From: UBA2031 sp037189985
GTDB lineage: Bacteria > Pseudomonadota > Gammaproteobacteria > Pseudomonadales > Moraxellaceae
DNA length: 64,000 nt
Reading direction: 5' to 3'
Assembly (NCBI GenBank): GCA_037189985.1
Contig: JBBCJX010000031.1
Location: forward strand, 1 to 64,000
The notes below the pieces were generated by a model. That model had not been told where the DNA came from and made no database searches. It worked only from the letters and a program-made list of their open reading frames with translations. Position numbers and translations under genes: made by a program. Shown here one piece after another: positions 1-8,162 of this stretch. Position 1 is the stretch's first letter, and the number at the start of each line of letters is the position of its first letter.

Positions 1-668
1 GCAATGCTCTGGATAACGTGCTCACCGGCAACAGTGGCATCAATACCCTGACTGGCGGTGCTGGTAACGATACCTATGTCGTCGGCGCAGGCGACATTGT
101 CGTTGAAAGTGCGGATGCCGGGATTGACACGATTCAGTCAGCCATCACCTGGTCCATTGCAACAACAGCTCATGTTGAAAACATCACGCTGACCGGTACG
201 GCCGCCATCAATGCCACCGGCAATGCCCTGGACAATGTACTAAGAGGAAATTCTGCTAATAACACTCTAACTGGAGCTGTTGGCAATGACACATATCTGT
301 TTGGTCGTGGTGGTGCTAGCGACCTGATTGTGGATTTTGATGTCTCAGCTGGAAACTGTGACTTACTATTACTAGATGCAGGTATTGCCTATGACCAGCT
401 TTGGTTTACTCATACGGGCAATGATTTGGAAATCAACATAATTGGAACCAGTGACAAAGTAACAATCAGTAACTGGTACTCTAGCCTAGACAATCATATT
501 GAATATATTCAGGTGGCTGATGGTCATTACTTACTTAGCGCCCAAGTAGAGCAATTGGTACAGGCGATGTCTGGCATGGAGACTCCTAGTTCGGGTGAAA
601 TCACACTTTCTATTGAGCAACGTCAGCAGCTGGAATCCGTTTTCGCCAGTAGTTGGCAAACAGCCTAA
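1..668 (+). CDS. RTX/hemolysin-type calcium-binding protein, C-terminal part
   Basis: The reading frame is open from base 3, so only the C-terminal ~221 residues are present; the 5' end lies outside the window. Two related modules about 73 residues apart each begin NALDNVL and carry an RTX-like GNDTY sequence: LTGGAGNDTYVVG in the first and LTGAVGNDTYLFG, more degenerate, in the second. Between them is a beta-rich stretch (ENITLTGTAAINATGN). The rest (from about GRGGASDLIVDF to VADGHYLL) resembles the haemolysin-type calcium-binding-related domain that often closes secreted RTX proteins. From the family, calcium binding and type I secretion are expected, but the activity domain is not visible. 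Base composition turns more AT-rich after about base 240. Confidence 0.85.
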   Translation, partial: NALDNVLTGNSGINTLTGGAGNDTYVVGAGDIVVESADAGIDTIQSAITWSIATTAHVENITLTGTAAINATGNALDNVLRGNSANNTLTGAVGNDTYLFGRGGASDLIVDFDVSAGNCDLLLLDAGIAYDQLWFTHTGNDLEINIIGTSDKVTISNWYSSLDNHIEYIQVADGHYLLSAQVEQLVQAMSGMETPSSGEITLSIEQRQQLESVFASSWQTA

Positions 669-696
669 AATGGTTACCTGCACAACATCAACGAAG

Positions 697-740
697 AGAC
701 AGACCGCCGCAAGCGCCGGCTGGCGCGTGGCGGCCTGTCT
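697..740. other. GC-rich imperfect hairpin downstream of the RTX gene
   Basis: The left arm AGACAGACCGCC (697-708) pairs with GGCGGCCTGTCT (729-740), and GCGCC/GGCGC pairs further in. It starts 28 bases after the RTX stop codon. No T-run follows, so it is not a standard intrinsic terminator. It could protect the mRNA 3' end or be a repeat-family member. Confidence 0.45.
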
Positions 741-929
741 CACGGCCACGCGTTGCCCATAATGCACCGGCGGCCGCGATTTTTGAGGTCTGTCGCGTTC
801 CTGCCGGTACGCTCTAGTGGAGGCTGGGTGTGCTTTTTTGATATGGGATTCTGGATGCCATGCTCAGTATTCGACCCTGTGAGGGGGGCAAATTCAAGGG
901 CAAGTGAGACCAAATGGCGCCTGACAACA

Positions 930-954
930 AAAAGTCTCGCATTGCGAGGCTTTT
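930..954. terminator. bidirectional terminator-like hairpin
   Basis: AAAAGTCTCGC (930-940), a 3-base loop, then GCGAGGCTTTT (944-954), with one G-T pair. Read on the minus strand it is followed by a T-rich run, so it could end the reductase operon that stops at 1144. It may also serve the RTX gene on the plus strand. Confidence 0.5.
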
Positions 955-1143
955 GCTTTCTGACCATTAGCTAATGCTGGGTCTATCTAAGTTTCAGTTT
1001 TCTTAAAGAAAGTAGGTATTTTTTCCTTAACCAACTCCTGTATTGACCTGACGCAACACCCATGAAGTTGCCCGGCCTTCGCATAATCTATATTATGTAA
1101 AATACAAAATATAATGACCACAACCATTATCAAAAAGCTCCCA

Positions 1144-2220
1144 TCAAACCTTGGGCGACACACGCCTCCTCCTGCATAGCAGTCCGTCATCAATCACTTG
1201 CTGAAAATGCTCCTCAAAGGTTTCTTGCAGTGGCCGATACCGGACACCCAGTTGCTGGCTGCGACTGTTGTCGAACTTAACCCGGTAGCCCACGTTACGA
1301 TTGATGAATTTTCGCGTCACCGGCCCTACCAACGGGCCGAACAGCCAAGCCAGAGATTTGGGCACTTCGAAAAACGGGAAAGGATAACGGAAGCCATAAC
1401 GACGACGCAGGATGCCTGCGATACCCAGCATGGTGATGTCGCCAGCAACAAGAATATGACGACCGCTGGCCTCAGGTTTGAGAGCGGCCAGTAAATGTGC
1501 ACGAGCCACTTCACGCACATCCACCACGCCATAAGTCAGCCGGGGCACGCCCACAAGGAGACGCCCATCGCCCAATTGGCGCAGCGTGTCGATACTGGCG
1601 GATTGACTGGCAGATGTCAGCGAAGGGCCGTAGACCATACCGGGATTGATGGTGACCAGACTCCATTGTGTCTGCGTAGCATGGATTTTCCATGCCTCCT
1701 GCTCCGCGGCCAGCTTGGAGTACTGGTAAGGGTTGTGGTCCACGCTACTCGTGGTATTCCAGTCTTCCTCAGTAAAAGCCGGCCGGCCGGTTGCAGCCAG
1801 ATCCGCATTGTCGCCATGTACGGCAGCAATGCTGCTGGTGAGCACAACACGACTGACTGTGCCGCACCGCTTGGCTGCCTCCAGAACATTACGGGTGCCC
1901 TCCACTGCTGGCCGAACCAGAGCCTCGTGGGCATCGCGGAAACCGGAAAGCACAAAGGGTGATGCCGTGTGCATGACGATCGTGCAGCCCTGCATGGCAT
2001 TGTCAAAGCTGCCTTCATCCAGCAAATCAGCCTTGAACAGCTTGAGCCTGCCTGGCGCCTTTTCTGCAATCTCCAGCAAATGAGACACACTGGATACCTT
2101 GGCGGGGTCGCGCACAGTGGCATGTACCGTGTAACCCTCCTCCAGAAGATATTTGACGATCCAGCCTGCGATATAACCAGAGGCTCCAGTCACCAGCACA
2201 GTTGTAGGGAATGTACTCAT
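1144..2220 (-). CDS. NAD(P)-dependent SDR reductase, dihydroflavonol reductase/Gre2-like
   Basis: 358 residues; an extended short-chain dehydrogenase. The N-terminal Rossmann motif TGASGYIAG (11-19) has the GxxGxxA form common in carbonyl and dihydroflavonol-type reductases. The catalytic set appears as SS (129-130) and YxxxK at Y165-K169. Family members reduce aldehydes or ketones with NADPH, or act on 3-beta-hydroxysteroid-like substrates; the substrate here cannot be read from sequence. It is the last gene of a minus-strand operon, 20 bases after the MpaB-like gene, under an upstream TetR gene. A role in modifying a hydrophobic carbonyl compound is inference from context. Confidence 0.85.
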   Translation of the reverse strand: MSTFPTTVLVTGASGYIAGWIVKYLLEEGYTVHATVRDPAKVSSVSHLLEIAEKAPGRLKLFKADLLDEGSFDNAMQGCTIVMHTASPFVLSGFRDAHEALVRPAVEGTRNVLEAAKRCGTVSRVVLTSSIAAVHGDNADLAATGRPAFTEEDWNTTSSVDHNPYQYSKLAAEQEAWKIHATQTQWSLVTINPGMVYGPSLTSASQSASIDTLRQLGDGRLLVGVPRLTYGVVDVREVARAHLLAALKPEASGRHILVAGDITMLGIAGILRRRYGFRYPFPFFEVPKSLAWLFGPLVGPVTRKFINRNVGYRVKFDNSRSQQLGVRYRPLQETFEEHFQQVIDDGLLCRRRRVSPKV

Positions 2221-2240
2221 TTTCTGTTCCTGCTTGATCT

Positions 2241-3224
2241 TCAGGCTGAAGCCAGATGCTCGTTAGCTTTGATTGCAGATTTTGCAGCACGACCAAAACG
2301 TCGACGAGCCTCGGCCGGCGTCAGCACCTCATCATGCTGTGGCTGCTCGTTATTCAACACCTGGTTCATGACGGGCAAAGCAGAGGGTGCCATCATGTGC
2401 AATGTCAAGCGAGCCAGAGGAGGCAGCGCACCTATGCGCACAGCAGCACGTGTCAGTGGTTGTATCAAGGCATCAACAGCAGCTGGCTGGTCAAACCCAC
2501 CCAGCTTACGCATCCACTTCGGAATCGTCGAAATGGTGGCAGGCGCCATCGCATGGCTGCCTAGCCACAAACCTGTGCCAGCCGTAGCACGGTCTGAACG
2601 CAGAAAATAATGGATGAGCTCACGTGCATGGTCAGAGACACACAATTGAGGCTTCATGGCTTCGTAATATTGCCGCACTTCATCACGTGAACGTGGCACA
2701 TCAGATGCCTTGCAGGTCTGCAGTTCAGCCGCCGCCACGCAGGACTCCCAGTAGCGCTTTTCGTCCGCTGCCGACAATGGCCCCGGGCCAAAACGCTCAT
2801 AGCAAAGCAGATTGGACTGCCAGCCAGTCACATGTATCCATAACTGGGAAGCCGGGCTGTTGGCACTGTAACGCTTGCCCGTGATGGGCTCTATGCCGGT
2901 AGCCTTGGCATGTACATGCATCAGGACCTCCGAGGCTTCAATGGCGGCACGCGAATCACCACAGGCCACCGTCAGGAAATACTGGATCGTACCGTCGAAG
3001 CGCGACATGGCGTTGTATCGGACCTTGTTCTGGTCATACACGGCAGCTGCCAGAAAGGGATCAAAAGTTTCCACTACCACAGAGCGCTGGAAAGCGATGA
3101 GCGCTGTCGGGCTGCTCCAGACTTTCCAGGCAGGAGAATCCGGGCCAAACAAGCCCCAGTCTTCGCGGGGGCGGTTCATCAACGCAAACTGCTCTCCATG
3201 TTGGGCGGCGTGGGGACAGGTCAT
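2241..3224 (-). CDS. MpaB-like oxygenase (DUF2236 family)
   Basis: 327 residues when started at the ATG at 3224, which leaves 32 bases after the TetR stop; the longer frame to 3323 would run into the TetR gene and adds an unconvincing N-terminus. Family hallmarks are the motif LMHVHAKATG, the YSANSPASQLWIHVTGW stretch and the later YERFGPGPLS. Members of this family (fungal MpaB, bacterial latex-clearing protein) are haem-type oxygenases that cleave hydrophobic chains. No signal peptide is seen, so it is probably intracellular. The substrate is unknown. It sits between a TetR regulator and an SDR reductase and is probably co-transcribed with both. Confidence 0.78.
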   Translation of the reverse strand: MTCPHAAQHGEQFALMNRPREDWGLFGPDSPAWKVWSSPTALIAFQRSVVVETFDPFLAAAVYDQNKVRYNAMSRFDGTIQYFLTVACGDSRAAIEASEVLMHVHAKATGIEPITGKRYSANSPASQLWIHVTGWQSNLLCYERFGPGPLSAADEKRYWESCVAAAELQTCKASDVPRSRDEVRQYYEAMKPQLCVSDHARELIHYFLRSDRATAGTGLWLGSHAMAPATISTIPKWMRKLGGFDQPAAVDALIQPLTRAAVRIGALPPLARLTLHMMAPSALPVMNQVLNNEQPQHDEVLTPAEARRRFGRAAKSAIKANEHLASA

Positions 3225-3256
3225 GGACAAGCCTCTCTGAATGGAAAAATGAAATT

Positions 3257-3889
3257 TCAGGCTTTCTTCAGTGCGGCGAAAACAATCCGGCCAATATAGG
3301 AGCCCAACTCTTCCGGCGACCACTCGCCCTCCCCCTGAAGCAGCGTACGTACTGCCCCATCACCTATGGACATGAACAGTTCCACCAGCACCGGCAACTT
3401 GCGTTCAACTTCCTTCACGGCGAGCTGCCGCAAACCCGGCTCCATAAGTTGTGCAACCGTGGCTGCTACACGATGCCGGGCCTGACCGTAGCGCTCGGCG
3501 ATAGCCGCATCAGGGTCAGACATGAAAACTAGGCGCCAAGCATCCTTGTGCTCTGCAACAGCCTTGAGCAATGCGCGAAAACCAGCATCGAACAGTTGCT
3601 CCGGTTTACGAAAATCGGGGCCGTCCGGGAGCGCCGCAATCACGCTCTTGAACAAGCGCTGTTCCTCTCTCTCCAGTAAGGTATTCAGCAGTTCCTCTCG
3701 CGAGGAGAAACAGGAATAGATTACTGGCTTGGTTACCCCCAGTTGCTGGGCAACCGCCTCCATGGAAACAGCATGAATGCCCCGCTCCACCGCCAAATTC
3801 AAGGCGGCATCAAGTACAGCAGGGCGACGACGCTCAGGCCCGAGGTGGGCAGCCCGTATACGGGGAGATTCTTTATTTCCTACCTTCAT
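3257..3889 (-). CDS. TetR/AcrR family transcriptional regulator
   Basis: 210 residues. The N-terminal helix-turn-helix is clear (around residues 40-65, VSMEAVAQQLGVTKPVIY followed by SSREEL). The C-terminal ligand-binding half is divergent, as usual. It is the first gene of the minus-strand operon with the oxygenase and reductase, so it probably represses its own operon and is released by a substrate or related lipid. An inverted repeat just upstream (3900-3915) is a candidate operator. Confidence 0.9.
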   Translation of the reverse strand: MKVGNKESPRIRAAHLGPERRRPAVLDAALNLAVERGIHAVSMEAVAQQLGVTKPVIYSCFSSREELLNTLLEREEQRLFKSVIAALPDGPDFRKPEQLFDAGFRALLKAVAEHKDAWRLVFMSDPDAAIAERYGQARHRVAATVAQLMEPGLRQLAVKEVERKLPVLVELFMSIGDGAVRTLLQGEGEWSPEELGSYIGRIVFAALKKA

Positions 3890-4224
3890 GTAGTAAATAT
3901 ATACCTGTGCGTATAAAAATCAAGTCCCATGTGCCTCGACTCCAGTACAGCGACCCCTCTCCAACAAAAAGGGCCGCAGAAAGCGGGCCTTGATCAACTC
4001 AATAAATATCCGTCTCCCCCACCCAACTTCATGCAACACAAAGACACCATACATGTAACGCAAACACCCAGGTAGCTTCTGGCGGTATAAGCAGACATCA
4101 CATTCGCAACACGCTAAGGGCACTTTCACACACTCATGCAACAGCAAGGCACCCATGGCATTTGGGATAAACACTCCTGCCATCTGGCTATTCCTGACAA
4201 TTTTTTTGGAAAAGGACTTTATCC
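3890..4224. other. divergent intergenic region between the TetR operon and the BON gene
   Basis: This 335-base stretch must hold the promoters for both sides. The only structure I can support is the TATAC-N6-GTATA repeat near the TetR start. A purine-rich ribosome-binding site (AAAAGGA) precedes the BON-domain ATG. No open frame here looks like a gene. Confidence 0.5.
3900..3915. promoter_or_regulatory. candidate TetR operator
   Basis: Inverted repeat TATAC-CTGTGC-GTATA in an AT-rich stretch, beginning 11 bases upstream of the TetR start codon. Its position and size suit autorepression, but no second copy was seen. Confidence 0.35.
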
Positions 4225-4824
4225 ATGAATACTCGATCCCTTATGCCCGCACTTTCCTTGGCTGTCCTTCTCGGTGCCAGCACAGCTGTCGTTGCCCAAG
4301 ACAATGCCAAACCCAAGAGTGCAGATACTTCCACAGCCATCAGCGATGCTGCCATTACCACTAAAATCAAAGCTAAGTTTCTCGGCGACTCTCGTCTCAA
4401 GGGCAGCGATATCAGCGTGACCACGGCAAACGGTGTTGTCAGCCTGACGGGAACGGCGCCAAGTTCTGACAGCAAACATGCTGCCGAAGAAATCACACGG
4501 CAGGTCGAAGGAGTGAAGAACGTCGACAACTTACTCAAGGCACCTGGCCTCGCCAGCACCATCAGCCATGATGCCAAGGAAGCTGCCGACAAGACGGAGC
4601 GTGCAACTTCTGACAGCTGGATTACCACCAAGGTGAAATCATCCCTGCTGGCAGATCGCCTGACCAAGGGTCTCAAGATCAGCGTAAATACAACCAATGC
4701 AGTGGTTGTGCTCTCTGGCCCGGTCAGCAGTCAGGCTGAGGCTGATCGTGCCATTGAAATCGCCAAGAACATCAAGGGTGTTCAAAGCGTGGAAGCTGCC
4801 GGGCTCAGGATTGGCAGCAACTGA
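4225..4824 (+). CDS. periplasmic BON-domain protein, OsmY-like
   Basis: 199 residues with an N-terminal signal peptide (hydrophobic core LSLAVLLGASTAVVA, likely cleaved before QDN). Two BON domains follow, roughly residues 38-105 and 125-193, each with the typical ITTKIKAKFL or ITTKVKSSLL opening and the VxSLTG or VVLSG strand. From the family, BON proteins such as OsmY bind phospholipid, aid folding in the periplasm, and are induced by osmotic or stationary stress. The ribosome-binding site AAGGA is 8 bases before the ATG. A 49-residue membrane protein follows and the two end at a shared terminator, so they are probably one transcript. Confidence 0.9.
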   Translation: MNTRSLMPALSLAVLLGASTAVVAQDNAKPKSADTSTAISDAAITTKIKAKFLGDSRLKGSDISVTTANGVVSLTGTAPSSDSKHAAEEITRQVEGVKNVDNLLKAPGLASTISHDAKEAADKTERATSDSWITTKVKSSLLADRLTKGLKISVNTTNAVVVLSGPVSSQAEADRAIEIAKNIKGVQSVEAAGLRIGSN

Positions 4825-4868
4825 CCAGGTAGCGCCCCAAGGACTCAAGCATCTCAGGGAGAACCAAT

Positions 4869-5018
4869 ATGCTGGAAACCATCGCAGTTGTACTACTCAT
4901 CCTCTGGCTACTTGGGCTTGTCAGCTCTTACACAATGGGTGGCTTCATACATCTGTTGCTGGTGATCGCTCTGGTCGTTGTCGTTATCCGTGTCATCCAG
5001 GGACGGCGACCCATATAG
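4869..5018 (+). CDS. lmo0937-family small membrane protein
   Basis: 49 residues, MLETIAVVLLILWLLGL to the C-terminal IQGRRPI, with two hydrophobic segments joined by a short SSYTMGGFIH turn. This matches my memory of the lmo0937-family membrane peptide, common in bacteria and of unknown function. An AGGGAG ribosome-binding site precedes the ATG. It lies 44 bases after the BON gene and just before a strong terminator, which suggests co-expression under stress. Confidence 0.8.
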   Translation: MLETIAVVLLILWLLGLVSSYTMGGFIHLLLVIALVVVVIRVIQGRRPI

Positions 5019-5040
5019 CCAGCAAGACAAGAAAGGAAAT

Positions 5041-5069
5041 GAAAAGGGGCAGAATCTCTGCCCCTTTTC
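5041..5069. terminator. bidirectional intrinsic terminator
   Basis: A 13-base perfect stem, GAAAAGGGGCAGA and TCTGCCCCTTTTC, with a 3-base loop. It lies between the converging small membrane protein gene and cysG, and gives a T-rich tail in both directions. Confidence 0.85.
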
Positions 5070-5071
5070 AT

Positions 5072-6454
5072 TTATAGCGATTGGTACCAGTTCAGTTTTT
5101 CTCTCAAGGTCACGACCCTGCCGATGATTGTCAGTGTAGGGGCCTTGATGCCACTTCCTTCCACTTTGCCAGCAATATCAGCCAGTGTGCCTGTTACCAC
5201 TTTCTGGCCAGGGGTAGTACCTTGTGCCACCAGCGCAACTGGCATGTCCTCAGACATACCGTGCCGGATCAACTGACGACTGATTTCTTCCAGCCCGGTC
5301 AACCCCATGTACAGCACCAGTGTCTGTTGTTCATGAATCAATTCATGCCACGGAAGATCAGGTGAACCCTCTTTCAGGTGCCCGGTAACAAAGCGAACTG
5401 ACTGGGCATAATCACGGTGTGTCAGTGGAATGCCTGCATAGGCAGAACAGCCATTGGCAGCTGTAACCCCCGGAACCACCTGAAAAGGTACGCCCTCCTC
5501 TGCCAGGCTTTCGATTTCTTCTCCACCACGGCCAAAAATGAAAGGGTCTCCCCCCTTCAAACGACATACGCGCCGGCCCTCTTTGGCCAACCGGACAAGC
5601 AGCTTGTTGATGTCTTCCTGCGGCAGCGCATGATCAGATCGTGCCTTACCGACATAGATGAACTCGGCATCACGCCGGCACAAATCCAGCACCGGCTTTG
5701 AAACCAGCCTGTCATGCACGATCACATCCGCCTGCTGCATCAGGCGCAAGGCGCGAAAGGTCAGGAGATCAGGATCACCCGGCCCGGCACCGACCAGATA
5801 CACCTCCCCCACCGGGCTGGTGCCGGCATCCAAAAACGCTTTTTCAAGCAGCGTACGTGCCTCTGCTTCACGGTTGTTGTAGACCAGCTCGGCAAAACTT
5901 CCCTGCAGATGTTTTTCCCAGAAAGCCCGACGCGCATTCGTATCGGGAAGCATTTTCCTGGCAAGATTACGAAACTCACCAGAAATATGGGCAAGCCGCC
6001 CATAAGCCGCAGGAATCGTGCTTTCCAGACGCGCACGCAGAAGGCGTGCCAGAACCGGGGACTTGCCACCACTGGAGACAGCAACAATCAAGGGTGAACG
6101 GTCGATGATGGACGGGAAAATGAAAGTGCAAAGCGCAGGATTATCGACAACATTCACCTGAATGCCGCGATCAAGGCAGGCCGCATGGATATTCTGGTTT
6201 GTTGCCAGATCATCGGTTGCCGCCACAACCAGCGTGACACCGTCCAGATCACCTTCTTCATATGCACCCAGCCTGTGGGTGCCGCTCGCCTCTGCAAGCA
6301 AAGCCTGCATTTTCGGGCATATGGAAATCGCAACGACATGGACACGTGCCCCTGCCCGTAGCAGCATGCCAGCCTTGCGCATGGCAACATCACCACCCCC
6401 AACCACCAGACAGCGCTGGTTACGGACATTCAGGAAAACGGGTAGGTAATCCAT
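5072..6454 (-). CDS. cysG: siroheme synthase CysG
   Basis: 460 residues with the full fused architecture. The N-terminal precorrin-2 dehydrogenase/sirohydrochlorin ferrochelatase half starts MDYLPVFLNVRNQRCLVVGG and contains VAATDDLATN and the VSSGGKSPVLARLLR segment. The C-terminal uroporphyrinogen-III methyltransferase half starts near GEVYLVGAGPGDPDLLTF and has the GGDPFIFGRGGEE motif. It makes siroheme for sulfite and nitrite reductases. It lies 18 bases after serS and ends the ftsK-lolA-rarA-crcB-serS-cysG run, an order I recall from Pseudomonas. Confidence 0.97.
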   Translation of the reverse strand: MDYLPVFLNVRNQRCLVVGGGDVAMRKAGMLLRAGARVHVVAISICPKMQALLAEASGTHRLGAYEEGDLDGVTLVVAATDDLATNQNIHAACLDRGIQVNVVDNPALCTFIFPSIIDRSPLIVAVSSGGKSPVLARLLRARLESTIPAAYGRLAHISGEFRNLARKMLPDTNARRAFWEKHLQGSFAELVYNNREAEARTLLEKAFLDAGTSPVGEVYLVGAGPGDPDLLTFRALRLMQQADVIVHDRLVSKPVLDLCRRDAEFIYVGKARSDHALPQEDINKLLVRLAKEGRRVCRLKGGDPFIFGRGGEEIESLAEEGVPFQVVPGVTAANGCSAYAGIPLTHRDYAQSVRFVTGHLKEGSPDLPWHELIHEQQTLVLYMGLTGLEEISRQLIRHGMSEDMPVALVAQGTTPGQKVVTGTLADIAGKVEGSGIKAPTLTIIGRVVTLREKLNWYQSL

Positions 6455-6472
6455 ACGATTCCTGCCTGAAGG

Positions 6473-7747
6473 TCAGAGACTGATTTTTTCCAAACCACCC
6501 ATGTAGCTGCGCAGAACATCCGGAATGGTCACGCTGCCATCTTCATTCTGATAGTTCTCCAGAATGGCCACCAGTGTGCGTCCGACAGCAAGTCCTGAGC
6601 CATTGAGTGTATGTACCAGCTCCGGCTTCCCGGCCTCATTGCGGAAACGGGCCTGCAAGCGACGCGCCTGGAAAGACTCAAAATTGGAGCAGGAAGAAAT
6701 TTCCCGGTACTTGCCCTGCCCCGGCAGCCAGACCTCGATGTCATAGGTCTTGGCGGCTGAAAAGCCCATGTCTCCACCACAGAGCACGATCACGCGATAC
6801 GGCAGCCCCAGCTTCTGGAGTATTTTCTCGGCGTGGCCCGTAAGCGTCTCAAGTGCAGCGCTGGAGTCTTCTGGTTTGACAATTTGTACCAGTTCGACTT
6901 TTTCAAACTGATGCTGCCGTATGAGCCCCCGAGTGTCCTTGCCGTAAGAGCCTGCCTCGGAGCGGAAACAGGGGGTATGGGCGACCATCTTCAAGGGCAG
7001 CTTTTCGGCAGGCAGGATTTCGTCCCGCACGATATTGGTAACAGGAACCTCTGCCGTCGGAATCAGGTAGAAGGGCTTTTCGCCCCCCACCTTGAAAAGG
7101 TCTTCTTCAAACTTGGGCAACTGGCCAGTTCCGCGCAAGCTGTCAGCATTGGCCAAATAGGGAACATAGACTTCTTCATATCCATGCTCTGTCGTATGTG
7201 TATCCAGCATGAACTGGGTCAGCGCTCGCTGCAGTTTCGCAAGCGGCCCTTTGAGCACTGAAAAGCGGCTGCCGGCAATCTTCACGGCTGTTTCAAAATC
7301 CAGCAGGCCCAGCGCCTCGCCCAAGTCAGCATGGTCTTTCGGCGTGAACGAAAATTCTTTCGGTGTGCCGACCCGGCGCAACTCGACGTTGTCATCCTCA
7401 CCCTTCCCTGCCGGCACAGACTCCTGTGGCAGGTTGGGGATGGTCAGCTGCAAGGCCTCGAACTCTTGCTGTACGGACTCAAGGCCAACTTGGGCAGCCT
7501 TCAGCCTTTCACCAATGGCATTCATTTCTGCCATCACAGCAGCCACATCTTCTCCCTTGGCCTTGGCCTGGCCGATGCGCTTTGAGCCGGCATTACGCTC
7601 GGCCTGAAGACTTTCAGTTTCCGTCTGAAGGGCTCTGCGCTTTTCTTCGAGTGCGATGATGGACTCTTTGTCCAGACTGATATTGCGCACGCCAAGGCGT
7701 GCAGCCACAAATTCGATATCGCTACGCAGCAGTTTCGGGTCCAGCAT
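6473..7747 (-). CDS. serS: seryl-tRNA synthetase
   Basis: 424 residues, normal length. The N-terminal coiled-coil arm that grips the tRNA long arm is clear (about residues 30-100). Class II motif 2 appears as CFRSEAGSYGKDTRGL and motif 3 as GSGLAVGRTLVAILEN. It charges tRNA-Ser, and Sec-tRNA where present. It lies between crcB and cysG on the same strand with short gaps and is probably part of one transcript. Confidence 0.98.
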   Translation of the reverse strand: MLDPKLLRSDIEFVAARLGVRNISLDKESIIALEEKRRALQTETESLQAERNAGSKRIGQAKAKGEDVAAVMAEMNAIGERLKAAQVGLESVQQEFEALQLTIPNLPQESVPAGKGEDDNVELRRVGTPKEFSFTPKDHADLGEALGLLDFETAVKIAGSRFSVLKGPLAKLQRALTQFMLDTHTTEHGYEEVYVPYLANADSLRGTGQLPKFEEDLFKVGGEKPFYLIPTAEVPVTNIVRDEILPAEKLPLKMVAHTPCFRSEAGSYGKDTRGLIRQHQFEKVELVQIVKPEDSSAALETLTGHAEKILQKLGLPYRVIVLCGGDMGFSAAKTYDIEVWLPGQGKYREISSCSNFESFQARRLQARFRNEAGKPELVHTLNGSGLAVGRTLVAILENYQNEDGSVTIPDVLRSYMGGLEKISL

Positions 7748-7778
7748 GATGATTCTTCTTTACCGTAAATTCAGGAGT

Positions 7779-8162
7779 TCAGAACTGGCGGGCAAACAAC
7801 ACGCCCGCCAAGGTGGCAAGCAGGCAGACCGCCACGCTCGCCAGGATATTGCCAACGGCAAGCAGTAGCCTGCCATCCTCTATCAGCTTCCAGGTTTCCC
7901 AACTGAAGCTGGAAAAAGTGGTGAAGCCGCCCAGCAGGCCGGTCACCAGCAGCAGGCGGCCACTTTCTCGCCACTCTCCCGCTTTCAATAGCCAGACCAT
8001 GACCAGCCCGATGAGAAAGCTGCCCACGACATTGACGACAAGGGTTCCCCAAGGGAAAGGAGGCAGCAACCAGCGGCTGACAGCCACGGATGCGCCATAG
8101 CGGGCCATGGAGCCCATTGCCCCGCCAAAGCCTACCAGAATCAGGGGATAGAGAGCATTCAT
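7779..8162 (-). CDS. crcB: fluoride channel CrcB/Fluc
   Basis: 127 residues, four hydrophobic segments, with the N-terminal GGAMGSMARY motif and the TTFSSFSWE motif that lines the fluoride pathway. Members form dual-topology dimers that export fluoride across the inner membrane. The start overlaps the rarA stop by 4 bases, so the two are probably translationally coupled. No fluoride riboswitch is seen directly upstream, since the upstream sequence is rarA coding sequence. Confidence 0.95.
   Translation of the reverse strand: MNALYPLILVGFGGAMGSMARYGASVAVSRWLLPPFPWGTLVVNVVGSFLIGLVMVWLLKAGEWRESGRLLLVTGLLGGFTTFSSFSWETWKLIEDGRLLLAVGNILASVAVCLLATLAGVLFARQF

Larger units (their letters stand above)
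669..1143. other. intergenic region after the RTX gene
   Basis: No convincing gene lies here. The stretch holds a long GC-rich hairpin (697-740) and a terminator-like hairpin (930-954). From about 1000 to 1140 it is AT-rich and without clear structure. The short open frames on both strands have no recognisable protein features. Confidence 0.6.

Noticed and set aside
1000..1143. AT-rich stretch as an origin or attachment site
   Set aside because: No DnaA-box cluster, no direct repeats and no integrase nearby.
3853..3864. CCCGTATACGGG perfect palindrome inside the TetR gene
   Set aside because: Lies within coding sequence and differs from the operator-like repeat upstream; likely chance.
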